Shown here one piece after another: positions 41,433 through 51,848 of a stretch of 59,700 nucleotides of DNA; position 1 is the stretch's first letter, and each line of letters starts with the position of its first letter. Where the stretch lies: contig DAOTFU010000001.1 of assembly GCA_035446765.1 (NCBI GenBank), positions 1-59,700 of the forward strand, written 5' to 3'. Origin of the DNA: JALOAF01 sp035446765 (lineage in GTDB: Bacteria > Patescibacteriota > Gracilibacteria > Absconditabacterales > Absconditicoccaceae). A program made the translations under genes and the position numbers. The notes under the pieces were generated by a model, which was not told the DNA's origin, made no database searches, and saw only the letters and a list, made by a program, of their open reading frames with translations.

Positions 41433-42281
41433 TTATTTTAAAATCTCGTCTAATAAATCATTAACAAATTCCATAGATCAATCGTTAATTATTACTACAT
41501 CATAATTACTTTTATATTTTTCAATGTTTTTTTCCACATCTTTATTCAAAAATCATATTTTCAATAAATTATTATATTCAAATCATTCTACCATCTGTAT
41601 ATCACTTATACTATCTCCAAGCAAAATCACATTTTTTTTATCTTTTACTTTTTCATAAATTTTTGGAAATTCTTTTATCACAGTTTCATCTTTATTTAAA
41701 CTATGAATTATTGGTTTCTTAAAATCTACTGCTTTATCTCTATCTCGGACAAACTCATTTCCAATTAAACAAATATTATCATACATAGAGTTTTGATTTT
41801 TCAGATACTTTTCTATAGATAAAGTTCATAGTCATCATGCTGATAATATTACAAGTGGAATATTATTTTTGTTCAATAATTCAAAAAACTTTTTTGATCA
41901 TTTTCTCAAATTTATGTTTTGTGACTTCATGGCTTTGTAAATATCTTGTTTACTTATTCACTCTTTTATTAGCAATATTTTATGCTTTGTTCGCCATTCT
42001 TCCATAGCTCTTTTTTTATCTTCAATAGAAATATTATTATCAACTTCTATTGGGTGATAGTATGCAAAAAATCATTGTGCAGTTTTTTGATATTTTTTAG
42101 AAAGATATCATTCTTCATATAATACAGAAATTAATGATGCTCTATATTTTCAATCTGAGTAAGCTTGAGTAAGTGTTCTATCAAAATCTGATATAATATG
42201 TAGATTTTCTTTTCATCAATCAATAATTTCATTTTTTATAATTTTTATTTTTTCAGGATTTGATACAATTATATTTTCCAT
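41433..42281 (-). CDS. UMPH-1-type pyrimidine 5'-nucleotidase (HAD family)
   Basis: 282 aa. HAD motif I IISDFDRTLTQ (~31-41), motif II ILSAGGLG (~165) and motif III ILLGDSISDIQMVE (~228-241). The layout matches UMPH-1 enzymes that dephosphorylate pyrimidine nucleotides, which would feed nucleoside salvage. Start is taken at the first ATG, since the N-terminal stretch is part of the family cap. Substrate not proven. Confidence 0.8.
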
Positions 42282-42356
42282 AAAAAATAATTAAAATTTA
42301 AATACTTATTACATTTTAATTATTCATTGATTGTTATCAACTATCCATTATTTTTT

Positions 42357-42887
42357 TTATCTTTCTATTATTTTCCCCTTTACAAAATCAATTAAGACAG
42401 ATGGTTTTCATTCACATATTCAAGAGTCTATGATATAGTCAATCTTCTCTTTTATTTCGGGTTTTAAATCTTCTAGATTAGTCACCGCAGGCTCTCAAGA
42501 AATATTTACAGATGTGGTAATAAATCATTTTCCAAGTTTTTTTACAAATTTTTGAAAATCATGTTTTATTATCCTAACTCCAGGTTTTTCATAAGAAAAT
42601 ATCCAAGTCACTCAGTGGTATTTTTGTAACTGTTCTTCCAATTCTGAATTCTGAATTCTGCATTCTGAATTCTTTTGGATCCATTCAAAATTAGGAGCAA
42701 TCACAGAAAACATTTTATTCCGATCTCTATTTTTTATATCAGCAATTTTTTTTATATTTTCTTCATTCCAGATTCATCCAATACCATAGATCGTATCAGT
42801 AGGGTATATAAAGATTTTTCATTTCTTTGCTTCATCCACAAAGAAGTCTACATCATCCATAAATTCTTCAAATTTTATTGTCTTCAT
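42357..42887 (-). CDS. tsaC: threonylcarbamoyl-AMP synthase (Sua5/YrdC family)
   Basis: 176 aa. Uses threonine, bicarbonate and ATP to make the t6A precursor for tRNAs reading ANN codons. Motifs YPTDTIYGIGG (~29-39), KNRDRNKMFSVI and TTSVNISGEPAV. Residues ~75-84, KNSECRIQNSE, are encoded by tandem GAATTCTG-type units and look like an inserted repeat. It is shorter than full Sua5 because the C-terminal domain is absent. Confidence 0.88.
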
Positions 42888-43011
42888 AAGATATTTTATT
42901 CTTTTAAAATCTAAACTTACTATAATTTTTATTTGCAAAAAGTAAAGAAATAAATACAGTATTTTTTAATAAAAATCATAAATTATTAATCCAAAAACAA
43001 AAAATTATATT

Positions 43012-43980
43012 ATGAAAAATGTTAAAATTTTTACCGGTCAAGGATCAACCGATTTAGCAAAAAAAATTGTTAAATCATATTTTAAACATTCTGAACCTAT
43101 TAAATTAGGAAAAAAAGCTTATACAGAATTTTCAGATGGAGAATTTAAATCTTTTCCAGATGAAAGTGTAAGAGATTGTTATGTATTTATTGTACAGTCT
43201 ACATTTGCACCATCCGACAACTTCTGGGAGCTTCTTATGTTGATTGATGCAGCAAAAAGAGCATCAGCCTACAAAGTTATAGCAGTAATTCCCTATTTTG
43301 GTTATGCACGTCAAGATCGTAAAAGCGAAGCCAGAGCACCAATTACAGCTAGGCTTGCTGCAGACATGATAGAGGCTGCTGGTGCAGATAGGGTTATTAC
43401 AATAGATCTTCACGCAGATCAAGAACAGGGATTTTTCAAAATCCCTGTAGATCATTTATTTGCAGCTTCCTTATTCGTTCCTTTGATAAAGAAAATGCAA
43501 CTATCCAATTTAGCTATAGCTGCTCCAGATATGGGGGCTTCAAAAAGAGCTATAGCATACCAAGGTTTTTTGAGAGATTTGGATGTTGATGCTAATTCAA
43601 TTATTTGTTACAAATCTAGATCTGGTGACAATAAAGTTGGAGATGTAATTGTACTTGGAGATGCTGAAGATAAAAATATTGTTATAGTGGATGATATGAT
43701 TGATACAGCAGGCACGATTACTGCAGTTGCCAAAGCTTTAAAAGAAGCAGGAGCTAAATCTGTACGCGCAATGGCTACTCATCCAGTATTATCTGGATCA
43801 GCCCACAAAAGAATATTAAACTCATGTTTTGACAGAATTATTTTGACTGACACTATACCTTTGAGACAAAAAAATGATAGGATAGAAATTGTTTCTGTCG
43901 CAGATCATTTTGCAGAAGTTATAAGTAATGTGGTAAAGGGTGACTCAATAAGTAGTTCCTTTATACAGAAAAGTTGTTAA
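43012..43980 (+). CDS. prs: ribose-phosphate pyrophosphokinase
   Basis: 322 aa. Makes PRPP from ribose-5-phosphate and ATP for nucleotide synthesis. Motifs: FSDGEF, VQSTFAPSDN, PYFGYARQDRK (flexible loop), TIDLHADQEQGFF, and the PRPP loop VIVDDMIDTAGT. The tail GDSISSSF resembles Bacteroidota enzymes, which end in ESISSLY. About 20 glycines and no TGA codon. It carries its own promoter region and terminator, so it is a stand-alone unit. Confidence 0.97.
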   Translation: MKNVKIFTGQGSTDLAKKIVKSYFKHSEPIKLGKKAYTEFSDGEFKSFPDESVRDCYVFIVQSTFAPSDNFWELLMLIDAAKRASAYKVIAVIPYFGYARQDRKSEARAPITARLAADMIEAAGADRVITIDLHADQEQGFFKIPVDHLFAASLFVPLIKKMQLSNLAIAAPDMGASKRAIAYQGFLRDLDVDANSIICYKSRSGDNKVGDVIVLGDAEDKNIVIVDDMIDTAGTITAVAKALKEAGAKSVRAMATHPVLSGSAHKRILNSCFDRIILTDTIPLRQKNDRIEIVSVADHFAEVISNVVKGDSISSSFIQKSC

Positions 43981-44002
43981 AAATCACTTGTTTGAGTTTT
44001 TT

Positions 44003-44030
44003 AAAGCCCCGATTTTCGGGGCTTTTTTAT
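44003..44030 (+). terminator. intrinsic terminator of prs
   Basis: AAAGCCCCGA-TTT-TCGGGGCTTT stem and T run, 22 bases after the prs stop. Confidence 0.9.
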
Positions 44031-44154
44031 AAAATATTTTTTTTGTCAAGTTTTGATATTTATCAAGTATTTCAAGTTTTGCATTATTTTTTATTTTCAA
44101 GTATAATTAGACATATTAACTTTTTACTTTTAACTTTTCACTTTAAACTGTATA

Positions 44155-44991
44155 ATGCATACTACACTAGAACACCTAGAGTTCCACATAAAGCACAAAA
44201 AGAAAGGGAAAAAGACAAAGAACTTTCTCAAAGAGATCAAAGTAGTTTCTCTTATTTTTGTGATTACATTTGTATCTACTTTGGTATTTACCAATGCTCA
44301 ATTGTTTTTTTGACCAAAAGATAATACTGAAGTGATAGATCGAGATCATTCCAATATCCAAGAGACTAGTGAGATATCTAGCGCTATTGCTCTAAATAAC
44401 ACAAAACAAGAAGAGGTAGAAAAGCTAGTACAAAAGTATCAACAAACAAGCGATATTTCTTCAAATCCTGCAGCTTTGTCTACAGAACAAGAGCTTAAAT
44501 CCAAATTAAAATCTTATGAATTCGACTTCAACATACTTCCTCCTACCAATAGACTAATAGTTTGATCTATCAATCTTGATGTGCCTTTGGTAGATAGTAA
44601 ATACAAAGAAAAATCAGATTTTACTCAATGAAATTTTGATGAAGAATTGGAAAATTGAGTAGTAAAATACCCAACCACACCAAATCCTGGATCAGATGGA
44701 AATACCTTATTGTTCGGTCATACTTCTCAAGAATGGCGAGAGCACAATCCTTATGGTACAGTGTTTTCTCAACTTCCAAAACTAGAAGAATGAGATATTG
44801 TTAAACTTATTCGAGATGGTAAATTGTATGAATATAAGGTAGTAGAAAAAATCATAGTTACACCCAAAAATGTAAATAATCAATATCAAAAATATCAAGA
44901 TAAATGAGAAGATTTTCTTACATTGATGTGATGTTATCCACTTGGAAGGACGGATAAGAGAATGATGGTTACCGCTGAGAGAATTAAATAG
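44155..44991 (+). CDS. sortase
   Basis: 278 aa. A basic N-terminus, one membrane helix (~32-50), a low-complexity stalk, then the sortase beta barrel: LLFGHTS with catalytic His (~187), LTLMGCYPLGRTDKRMMVTA with catalytic Cys and Arg (~257-276). It would join or anchor proteins at a sorting signal on the cell surface. No LPXTG-type substrate is seen in the window. Confidence 0.88.
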
Positions 44992-45144
44992 AATTGACAA
45001 ATAATGAAATATATTTCATAACCCCAATTTAAATTCAATTATTAAAAAAGGGTAGTGGAATATTTTTTTTATTGTTGAAAAATAACGGCAGTTTGTTATT
45101 TTATATATTAGTGATATTTTATTTTTTTTATCTATATTGATATA

Positions 45145-46098
45145 ATGACTAAAATCTTAGTAACTGGATCAACATGACAAATTGGATCAGAATTAGTTCT
45201 TGAATTGAGGAAAAAGCATGGAGGAGAAAATGTAATTGCATTAGGAAATAGGACAAAACCATCAGATGAACTTTTAAATTGATGACCTTTTGAGATTGCC
45301 AATATAAAAGATAAAACAAAAATAAAAGAAATTATAGAAAAGTATGAAATAGATACAATATACCATTTGGTAAGTCTTCTTTCTGCAACAGGAGAACAAA
45401 AACCAGATCTAGCATGGGATGTGAATGTGTGATGATTGAAAGATATGTTAGATTTAGCTGTAGAATATAAAATTAAGAGATTCTTTTGGCCAAGTTCTAT
45501 TGCTGCATTTGGTCCAAATACGCCAAGAATAGATACTCCACAATTTACACCTATGGATCCTACAACTATGTATTGAGTTAGTAAAGTATCTGGAGAATTA
45601 TTATGTCAGTATTATCACCAAAAATATGGCTTAGATACAAGAAGTCTTAGATATCCTGGTATTGTTAGTTGGAAAACATTACCATGAGGATGAACAACAG
45701 ATTATGCTGTTGCTATTTATTATGATGCTATACAAAAATGAGAATATAAATTTTTTGTAAATGAAGATACAACATTACCTATGATGTATATGCCAGATGC
45801 AATTAAATCTACAATTGATATTATGGAAGCAGAACCTGAGCAAATAAAAATTCACACAAGTTACAATCTGACTGCCTTTTCATTTTCAGCAAAAGATTTA
45901 GAAAATAATGTTCGTAAATATATTCCAGACTTGAAATGTACATATGAGCCAGATTTTAGACAAGATATCGCAAATACTCGACCAGCATCTATAGATGATT
46001 CTGTAGCACAAAAAGATTGGAATCGAAGTCCAGATTTTGATTTAGATATGATGTCACAAGATATGATTAAAAACTTAAATGAAAAATTAAAAAAATAA
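45145..46098 (+). CDS. tdh: L-threonine 3-dehydrogenase (SDR/epimerase-type)
   Basis: 317 aa. NAD-binding GSTGQIGSELV (~8-18), catalytic Tyr/Lys in MYGVSKVSGE (~145-154), and the family strings FFWPSSIAAFGPNTPR and RYPGIVSWKTLPGGGTTDYA. These are closer to SDR-type threonine dehydrogenase than to UDP-glucose epimerase. It oxidises threonine to 2-amino-3-ketobutyrate. The next gene is glutamate dehydrogenase, so the two may serve amino-acid catabolism. Confidence 0.86.
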
Positions 46099-46111
46099 TA
46101 TATATTTGTAG

Positions 46112-46181
46112 CTGACAGTCTATTGCAGATAGAATTATTAAACACTAGATTGCCACATCGTTGCACTTCTCGTAATGACAG
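46112..46181. repeat. degenerate interspersed palindromic repeat
   Basis: Ends GACAGTCTATTGCAGA and TCTCGTAATGACAG are inverted and resemble the GTCATTGCGAG family at 47452 and 34394. Confidence 0.45.
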
Positions 46182-46210
46182 AAAATTTTAACTTTATAAA
46201 CTTTAAACTA

Positions 46211-47446
46211 ATGAGCTTATATGATCAAGTACAAACACAAATTAAGGAAGCATACAATTTTATCAAAAATGAATATGATTCAAATTTGATAGAAGAATTT
46301 CTTTATCCAAACAGAGTAATGGAGTTTTATATTCCAGTAAAAATGGATAACTGAGAAACAAAAGTCTTTACAGGATACAGATCTCAACACAACAATTCTA
46401 GATGACCATACAAAGGATGAATAAGATTTCACCAAAATGTAAGTAAAGATGAAGTTATGTCTTTGTCTGCATGGATGAGTCTCAAAACATGAGTAGCATG
46501 ACTTCCATTGTAATGAGGTAAATGATGAATTATTGTAAATCCAAAAGAATTATCTGTATGAGAATTAGAGAGGTTGTCTAGATGATATATGCAAAAACTT
46601 GCTCCATTTATATGAAATCAAGTAGATGTGCCAGCTCCAGATGTAAATACCACACCACAGATTATGGCTTGGATGGCTGATGAATATGCAAAAGTGACAT
46701 GAACTTGGACACCAGGAATGATCACATGAAAACCTTTGTCTGTAGGATGAAGTGAGGGTAGAGGAGCGGCTACTGCGCAATGAGGATTTTATGTATTAGA
46801 ACAATATCTTGCAGATAAAAATGATTCTATATCTGGAAAATCAATTGTGGTACAATGAGCTGGAAATGCTTGACTTACTTTTGCAAAAATTGCTATTGAT
46901 GCTGGAGCAAAAGTGATTGCTATCTCAGACAGTAAATGAGCAGTCCACAATCCAGATTGACTCAATATAGAGCAAATTACACAACTCAAACAAGATAGAA
47001 AATCTGTAACCGATTATTCAGACGCCAATAAAATATCAAACCAAGAAATATTGCTTCTTGATTGTGATGTATTGGTACCAGCAGCACTTGAAAATCAAAT
47101 CGCAAAAGACAACGCAGATCAAATCAAATCAAAAATAATCTTAGAATTGGCAAATGGACCAACTACATATGAAGCTGATACAATATTACAAAAAAAATGA
47201 GTAGATGTATTGCCAGATATTTTAGCAAATTCTGGATGAGTTACTGTAAGTTATTTTGAACAAGTACAAAATAACATGAATTATTATCGAAAAGAAGATG
47301 AAGTAAATAAAAAACTTGAAGACATTATCAAACCAGCCACAAAGAATGTAGTTTCTTTAGCTGAAAAATACAATACTGATCTTAGAAATTGAGCATATAT
47401 TTCAAGTTTGAGAATCATATTAGAATCTATGAAAACTAGAGGATAA
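46211..47446 (+). pseudogene. gdhA: NAD(P)-dependent glutamate dehydrogenase with in-frame TAA
   Basis: 411 codons after the start. Interconverts glutamate and 2-oxoglutarate plus ammonia. GDH motifs: GYRSQHNNSRGPYKGGIRFH (~57-76), SLKTGVAGLPL, GIIVNPKEL, PAPDVNT, QGAGNAG (dinucleotide site), and ILELANGPTTYEAD. Codon 101 (46511-46513) is TAA. The expected sequence is PLGGGKGG and the gene reads PL-TAA-GGKGG, with neighbouring glycines as TGA, so a TGA-to-TAA change explains it. Otherwise the frame is intact to TAA at 47444. Either a fresh nonsense mutation, an assembly error, or read-through. Confidence 0.88.
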
Positions 47447-47451
47447 AAATA

Positions 47452-47524
47452 CTGTCATTGCGAACAAAGTTTGGCAATCTAGTGTTTTGATATACTGGAT
47501 TGCTTCGTAAACTCGCAATGACTT
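47452..47524. repeat. interspersed palindromic repeat (GTCATTGCGA type)
   Basis: Perfect inverted ends GTCATTGCGA (47454-47463) and TCGCAATGAC (47513-47522), with a GGCAATCTAG/CTGGATTGC inner pair. The style is that of known small palindromic repeats between bacterial genes. Confidence 0.65.
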
Positions 47525-47595
47525 TTTTTATTTGCAAAAGAAACATCTTTCTATATAAGTCTTACACTTATTTTATTTATTGTATAAATTAAAGA

Positions 47596-47883
47596 ATGAA
47601 GAAATTATTATTTTTATTACCGGTTTTAGCTTTGACTACTATTTTATTGGCATGATGTTCAAATAATTCAGAATACATACAATGTACTGAAGAACAGAAA
47701 AATGCAGAAATTTGTACTATGGAATATATGCCAGTATGTTGAGATGATGGAGAAACTTATGGAAATGTTTGTAGTGCTTGTGCTACTGAAGGAGTTAATT
47801 CTTATATAGAATGAGAATGTGGAACTACAGAAGAAATTTGTGGTCCAGAAGATGAAGTATGTGAAGTACCAGAGGTAGAATAA
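47596..47883 (+). CDS. Kazal-type protease-inhibitor lipoprotein
   Basis: 95 aa. Signal peptide with lipobox ILLAGCS (Cys ~21). Then a Kazal domain: C-x-MEYMPVCGDDGETYGNVCSAC...EGEC with the standard PVCG-DG-TY-N-C spacing (CTMEYMPVCGDDGETYGN, CSAC, GEC). Two more Cys near the end. It probably inhibits serine proteases at the cell surface, for example those of a host cell. Family function is established; the biological target is inference. Confidence 0.87.
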
Positions 47884-47906
47884 TATTATAAAAATTGAAG
47901 ATATAG

Positions 47907-47943
47907 AAAAACTCCAATGCTATTTAGCAGAGGAGTTTTTTTA
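47907..47943 (+). terminator. intrinsic terminator
   Basis: AAAAACTCC/GGAGTTTTT stem and T run after the Kazal gene. Confidence 0.75.
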
Positions 47944-48044
47944 ATACATTGTTTAGTAATCCACCTAGGGTTTAAATATATAATCGCATATAAACTCCAG
48001 ATGAAACTCAGCTTTAATAACTTTTCGCAAACAAATTTCTAGTA

Positions 48045-48263
48045 TTATCTATTTCTGTTTAACATGGGATTAAGATTTAATCAGTCGAATAACCTTTCCA
48101 CTTCTTTTTCTGTAAAAATTACAGCCTCTATTTCACTAACCGTATTTCATGTTATTTTATCTTTTTCTATAATTTTTCATTTTCACGCTCATCAAGGTAT
48201 TGCATTAGAAATAGTACTATCATTTTCATTATATTGCATTGGTCATTTTTTCAATAAATTCAT
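48045..48263 (-). CDS. small uncharacterised protein downstream of proS
   Basis: 72 aa, with several TGA-glycines (IPGGAGKGKII). Hydrophilic, no signal. Charged end: VIFTEKEVERLFDGLN. It begins 26 bases after the proS stop on the same strand and may be co-transcribed. The opposite frame gives a hydrophobic Phe/Ser/His-rich product that looks like an antisense artefact. Not recognised. Confidence 0.5.
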
Positions 48264-48288
48264 TTTATATTGTATAATGTAAAATTTA

Positions 48289-49806
48289 TTAATAACTCTT
48301 GGCAAATAAAACTCTTCATTTGCTTTCTTTTCAGCTTATAATACATTTTCCTGTTTCATTGGGATCTTTCAAAAATTCTTCATTTGGTATACATCTAATA
48401 GTTGCCTTAGTTTCTTCTTGTATTTTTTCTGCACTTTCTACAGTTCCATCCCAATGAGCCATTACAAATCATTTTTCTATTTTTTCTTTAAATTCTTCAT
48501 ATGTATCTACATAAAAAGTATTTTCTTCTCTAAATTTTTTATTTTTTTTCAACAAATTATTTTGTGATTTAAACAAAAGTTTAGAAATATTTATCAATAT
48601 ATCTTCTATTTTCATTGTTTCTTTTTCTCCAGACTCTCTTTTAAATACTTCTACTACTCAATTTTCCATATCTCTTTTACCTACAGTAATTCTTATTGGT
48701 ACTCATTTTAATTCATATTCATTAAATTTCCATCCTGGGGATTTACTCGTATCGTCATCTATTTTGTATCTCAATTTCATAGTATCTTTGATATATTTTC
48801 CTTCAAAATTCAAATAAGTATCTTTCATCCTATTAACTATAGGCTGTATATATTCTTTTATTTCGTCTAGATCTTCTTGTGTTTTAAATATTGGCACTAT
48901 TACCACATGTATTGGTGCTAGTGCTGGTGGTAAAATCAATCAATTATCATCACTGTGAGCCATAATCAATCATCCCATCAATCTTGTACTTACTCCCCAA
49001 GATGTTCCTCGTACATGATCCAATTTATTGTCTTCATTTGTAAATTTTACATCAAATGCTTTACCAAAGTTTTGTCACAAAAAGTGTGAAGTTCATGCTT
49101 GTAGAGCTTTAAAATCTTGCATCATTGGTTCTATAGCATAAGTTTCCAATGCTCCTGCAAATCTGTCATGAGCAGGTTTTGGACCCACAACTGGAGATAT
49201 AGCCAAAAAGTTTTCGGCAAAATCTTTGTATACATCTATCATTTTCAAAGCTTCTTCTTCAGCCTCTTTGCTAGTAGCATGAGCTGTGTGACCTTCTTGC
49301 CACAAAAACTCTGTTGTCCTCAAAAATATTCTTGTCCTCATTTCCCATCTTACTACATTAGCCCATTGATTACAAAGTATTGGTAAATCACGATAAGAAT
49401 TTACCCATCTTTTGTAACTGTCTCGTATTATAGTTTCACTTGTTGGCCTTACTATCAATTCTTCATCCAATTTTGCTTCTGGATCTACCACTACTCATTT
49501 TCAGTTTTCATCATTTTTTAGTCTATAATGTGTTACTACGGCACACTCTTTAGCAAATCATTCTATGTGATCAGCTTCTTTACTAAAAAAAGATTTAGGA
49601 ATAAACAATGGGAAATAGGCATTGTAATGACCAGTATTTTTAAACATTTTGTCCAATGTATCTCTAATGTTTTCTCGTATAGCAAAACCATAGGGTTTGA
49701 TTACCATACATCATCTTACTGATGAGTTTTCTGCTAATTCAGCTTGTTGTACAATTTGGTTGTACCATTCACTGTAATTTTCCGATCTAGGAGTTAATTT
49801 TGCCAT
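48289..49806 (-). CDS. proS: prolyl-tRNA synthetase (short, archaeal/eukaryal-type)
   Basis: 505 aa, the length of the type without editing insertion. Class II motifs: KPYGFAIRENIRDTLDK, VRPTSETIIRDSYKRW (motif 2 region), TEFLWQEGHTAHAT, and LMGGLIMAHSDDNGLILPP (motif 3). The C-terminal anticodon and Zn-like domain ends in GKCIISGKESKGRVLFAKSY, the typical terminal Tyr. It charges tRNA-Pro. Confidence 0.94.
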
Positions 49807-49952
49807 TTTTTATAATTTATTTTTTTAAATACAACAATCTTATATCAAAAAATAATTCAATTTCACTACAAAATTATTATTTTTATTGCAGATTAATTTC
49901 AAAAGATTACAATAACTTTTAACATTCAACTTTTAACTTTTAACTAAAGTAT

Positions 49953-51776
49953 ATGTGTTGAATATTTGGATATTTATGAAAAAGAACAGATGCAAATAAA
50001 ATTTTACTACATTGATTAGAAAGACTTGAGTATCGTGGCTATGATTCTGCTGGTATATTTGTCTGAAACAAAAAATGAGATACAAAATTGATCAAATCAA
50101 TTTGAAAAGTTTCCAAACTTTGAGAAAAATTAAATCAAGATTTATCAAAAGATTGAGATTGGAGTTTTGGTATTGCACATACTCGTTGGGCAACTCATGG
50201 TTGAATATCAGAAGAAAATACCCATCCTCACCATGATATGAATGAGAATTTTCATATAGTTCACAACTGAATAATAGAAAATTATCATCAATTAAAAAAA
50301 GAACTTGAAACTGAATGATATAAATTTTATGGACAAACTGACAGTGAAGTAGTTGCAAATCTTTTAGACTTTATGCGAACTTGAGACTTTTTGGAAACAG
50401 TAGAAAAGGTTCTATCCAAAATTCGTGGAGCTTATGCGTTACTGATTGTCTCAAAAAGAAATCCAAATGAAATGATAGCTGTAAGATTATGAAGTCCATT
50501 ATTGTTCGCATATGACAAATATAACGGATTTTACTTTTCATCAGACAAACAAGCATTATCGTGATATGTTGACAAATTGATTTATATGGACGATTGAGAT
50601 ATCTTGCACATAAAAGATGGAGATTACAACATCAAAGCAAATTGAATTAAGATAGTTAGAAAAGTAGAAGATATGGATGTAGATTTATTAGAATCTTCAA
50701 AGTGAGATTATGAGCATTTTATGTTGAAAGAAGTTTTTGAACAGCCTACTATTATCAATAGAATATTCAAATGAAGAGTAGATTTTTCAAATAATACAAT
50801 GAATGTTGATGCTTTTCATGGTATGAAAGATGAAAATTTTAAAAAAATAGTATTTGTCTGATGTGGTACTTCTTACAATGCTTGAGTGTTGTGAACCTAT
50901 TATATGGAAAATTTAGCATGATTGGAATCAATTAGTTATATAGCAAGTGAGTATGAATATCAAAATATCAAAGTGGATGATGAAACACTATTTGTATTTG
51001 TTTCCCAATCTGGAGAGACAGCAGATAGTATAGAGGTTTTAAAACTATTAAAGAGTAGAGGAGCACATACATTTGGAATAGTTAATGTAGCTTGATCTAC
51101 TATATCTCGCCTTACAGATTATGGTCTATTTACTAGAGCTGGAGCTGAGATATGAGTTGCTTCAACCAAAGCATTTGCAGCACAAATTACTTGTATTTTA
51201 CTATTAGCATTATTCTTAGGTAAAAAGAGAGGACTAAGCAAAGCAAAATATGATAAAATAATGAATGAGTTACAAAAAATCCCAGAAAAAATAGAAAATA
51301 TATTATCTAATTCAGATAAAATTAAAGAAATTGCAGAAATTATATCACAATACAACGATTTCTTTTTCTTGTGAAGACATTATCAATTGCCAATCGCGCG
51401 TGAATCTTCACTTAAATTTAAAGAAATTACGTATCTACATTCAGAATTTTATCCAACAGGGGAGTTGAAACATGGTCCATTAGCATTAATAGATAATAAA
51501 ATTCCATCAGTACTATTTTTACCAAATGATTTACTATTTGAAAAAAATCTTTCATCTGTACAAGAAATAAAAGCAAGGGATTGAATCATTGTCACATTAT
51601 CAGACAAAGATATTACATGATCAGATTATCATATTACAATTGACTCTACTATAGATGAGTTATATCCATTTATTACTGCTGTGGCATGACAATTATTGGC
51701 CTACCATACTGCAAAGAAACTGTGAAAAGAGATAGATAAACCTAGAAATTTAGCCAAAAGTGTTACCGTAAAATAG
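49953..51776 (+). CDS. glmS: glutamine-fructose-6-phosphate aminotransferase
   Basis: 607 aa, normal length. Makes glucosamine-6-phosphate, the first step to UDP-GlcNAc and peptidoglycan. N-terminal nucleophile Cys2 in MCGIFGYLG; EYRGYDSAG; HTRWATHGG; HNGIIENY. Two SIS domains follow: GCGTSYNAG, SQSGETADS, ASTKAFAAQ, and GRHYQLPIARESSLKFKEI. It ends in AKSVTVK, the family tail. Many glycines are TGA, including Gly3. Confidence 0.97.
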
Positions 51777-51848
51777 TTTTTTCTAATTTAAAATTAACAT
51801 CGTATGGGAAATTCTTCCCCATTGGGGAAGGATTTATTATTAAAATTT

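Noticed and set aside
48064..48282. Hydrophobic 72-codon plus-strand reading frame
   Set aside because: The minus-strand frame has charged, glycine-bearing protein-like sequence with TGA-Gly and follows proS closely; the plus frame looks like its shadow.
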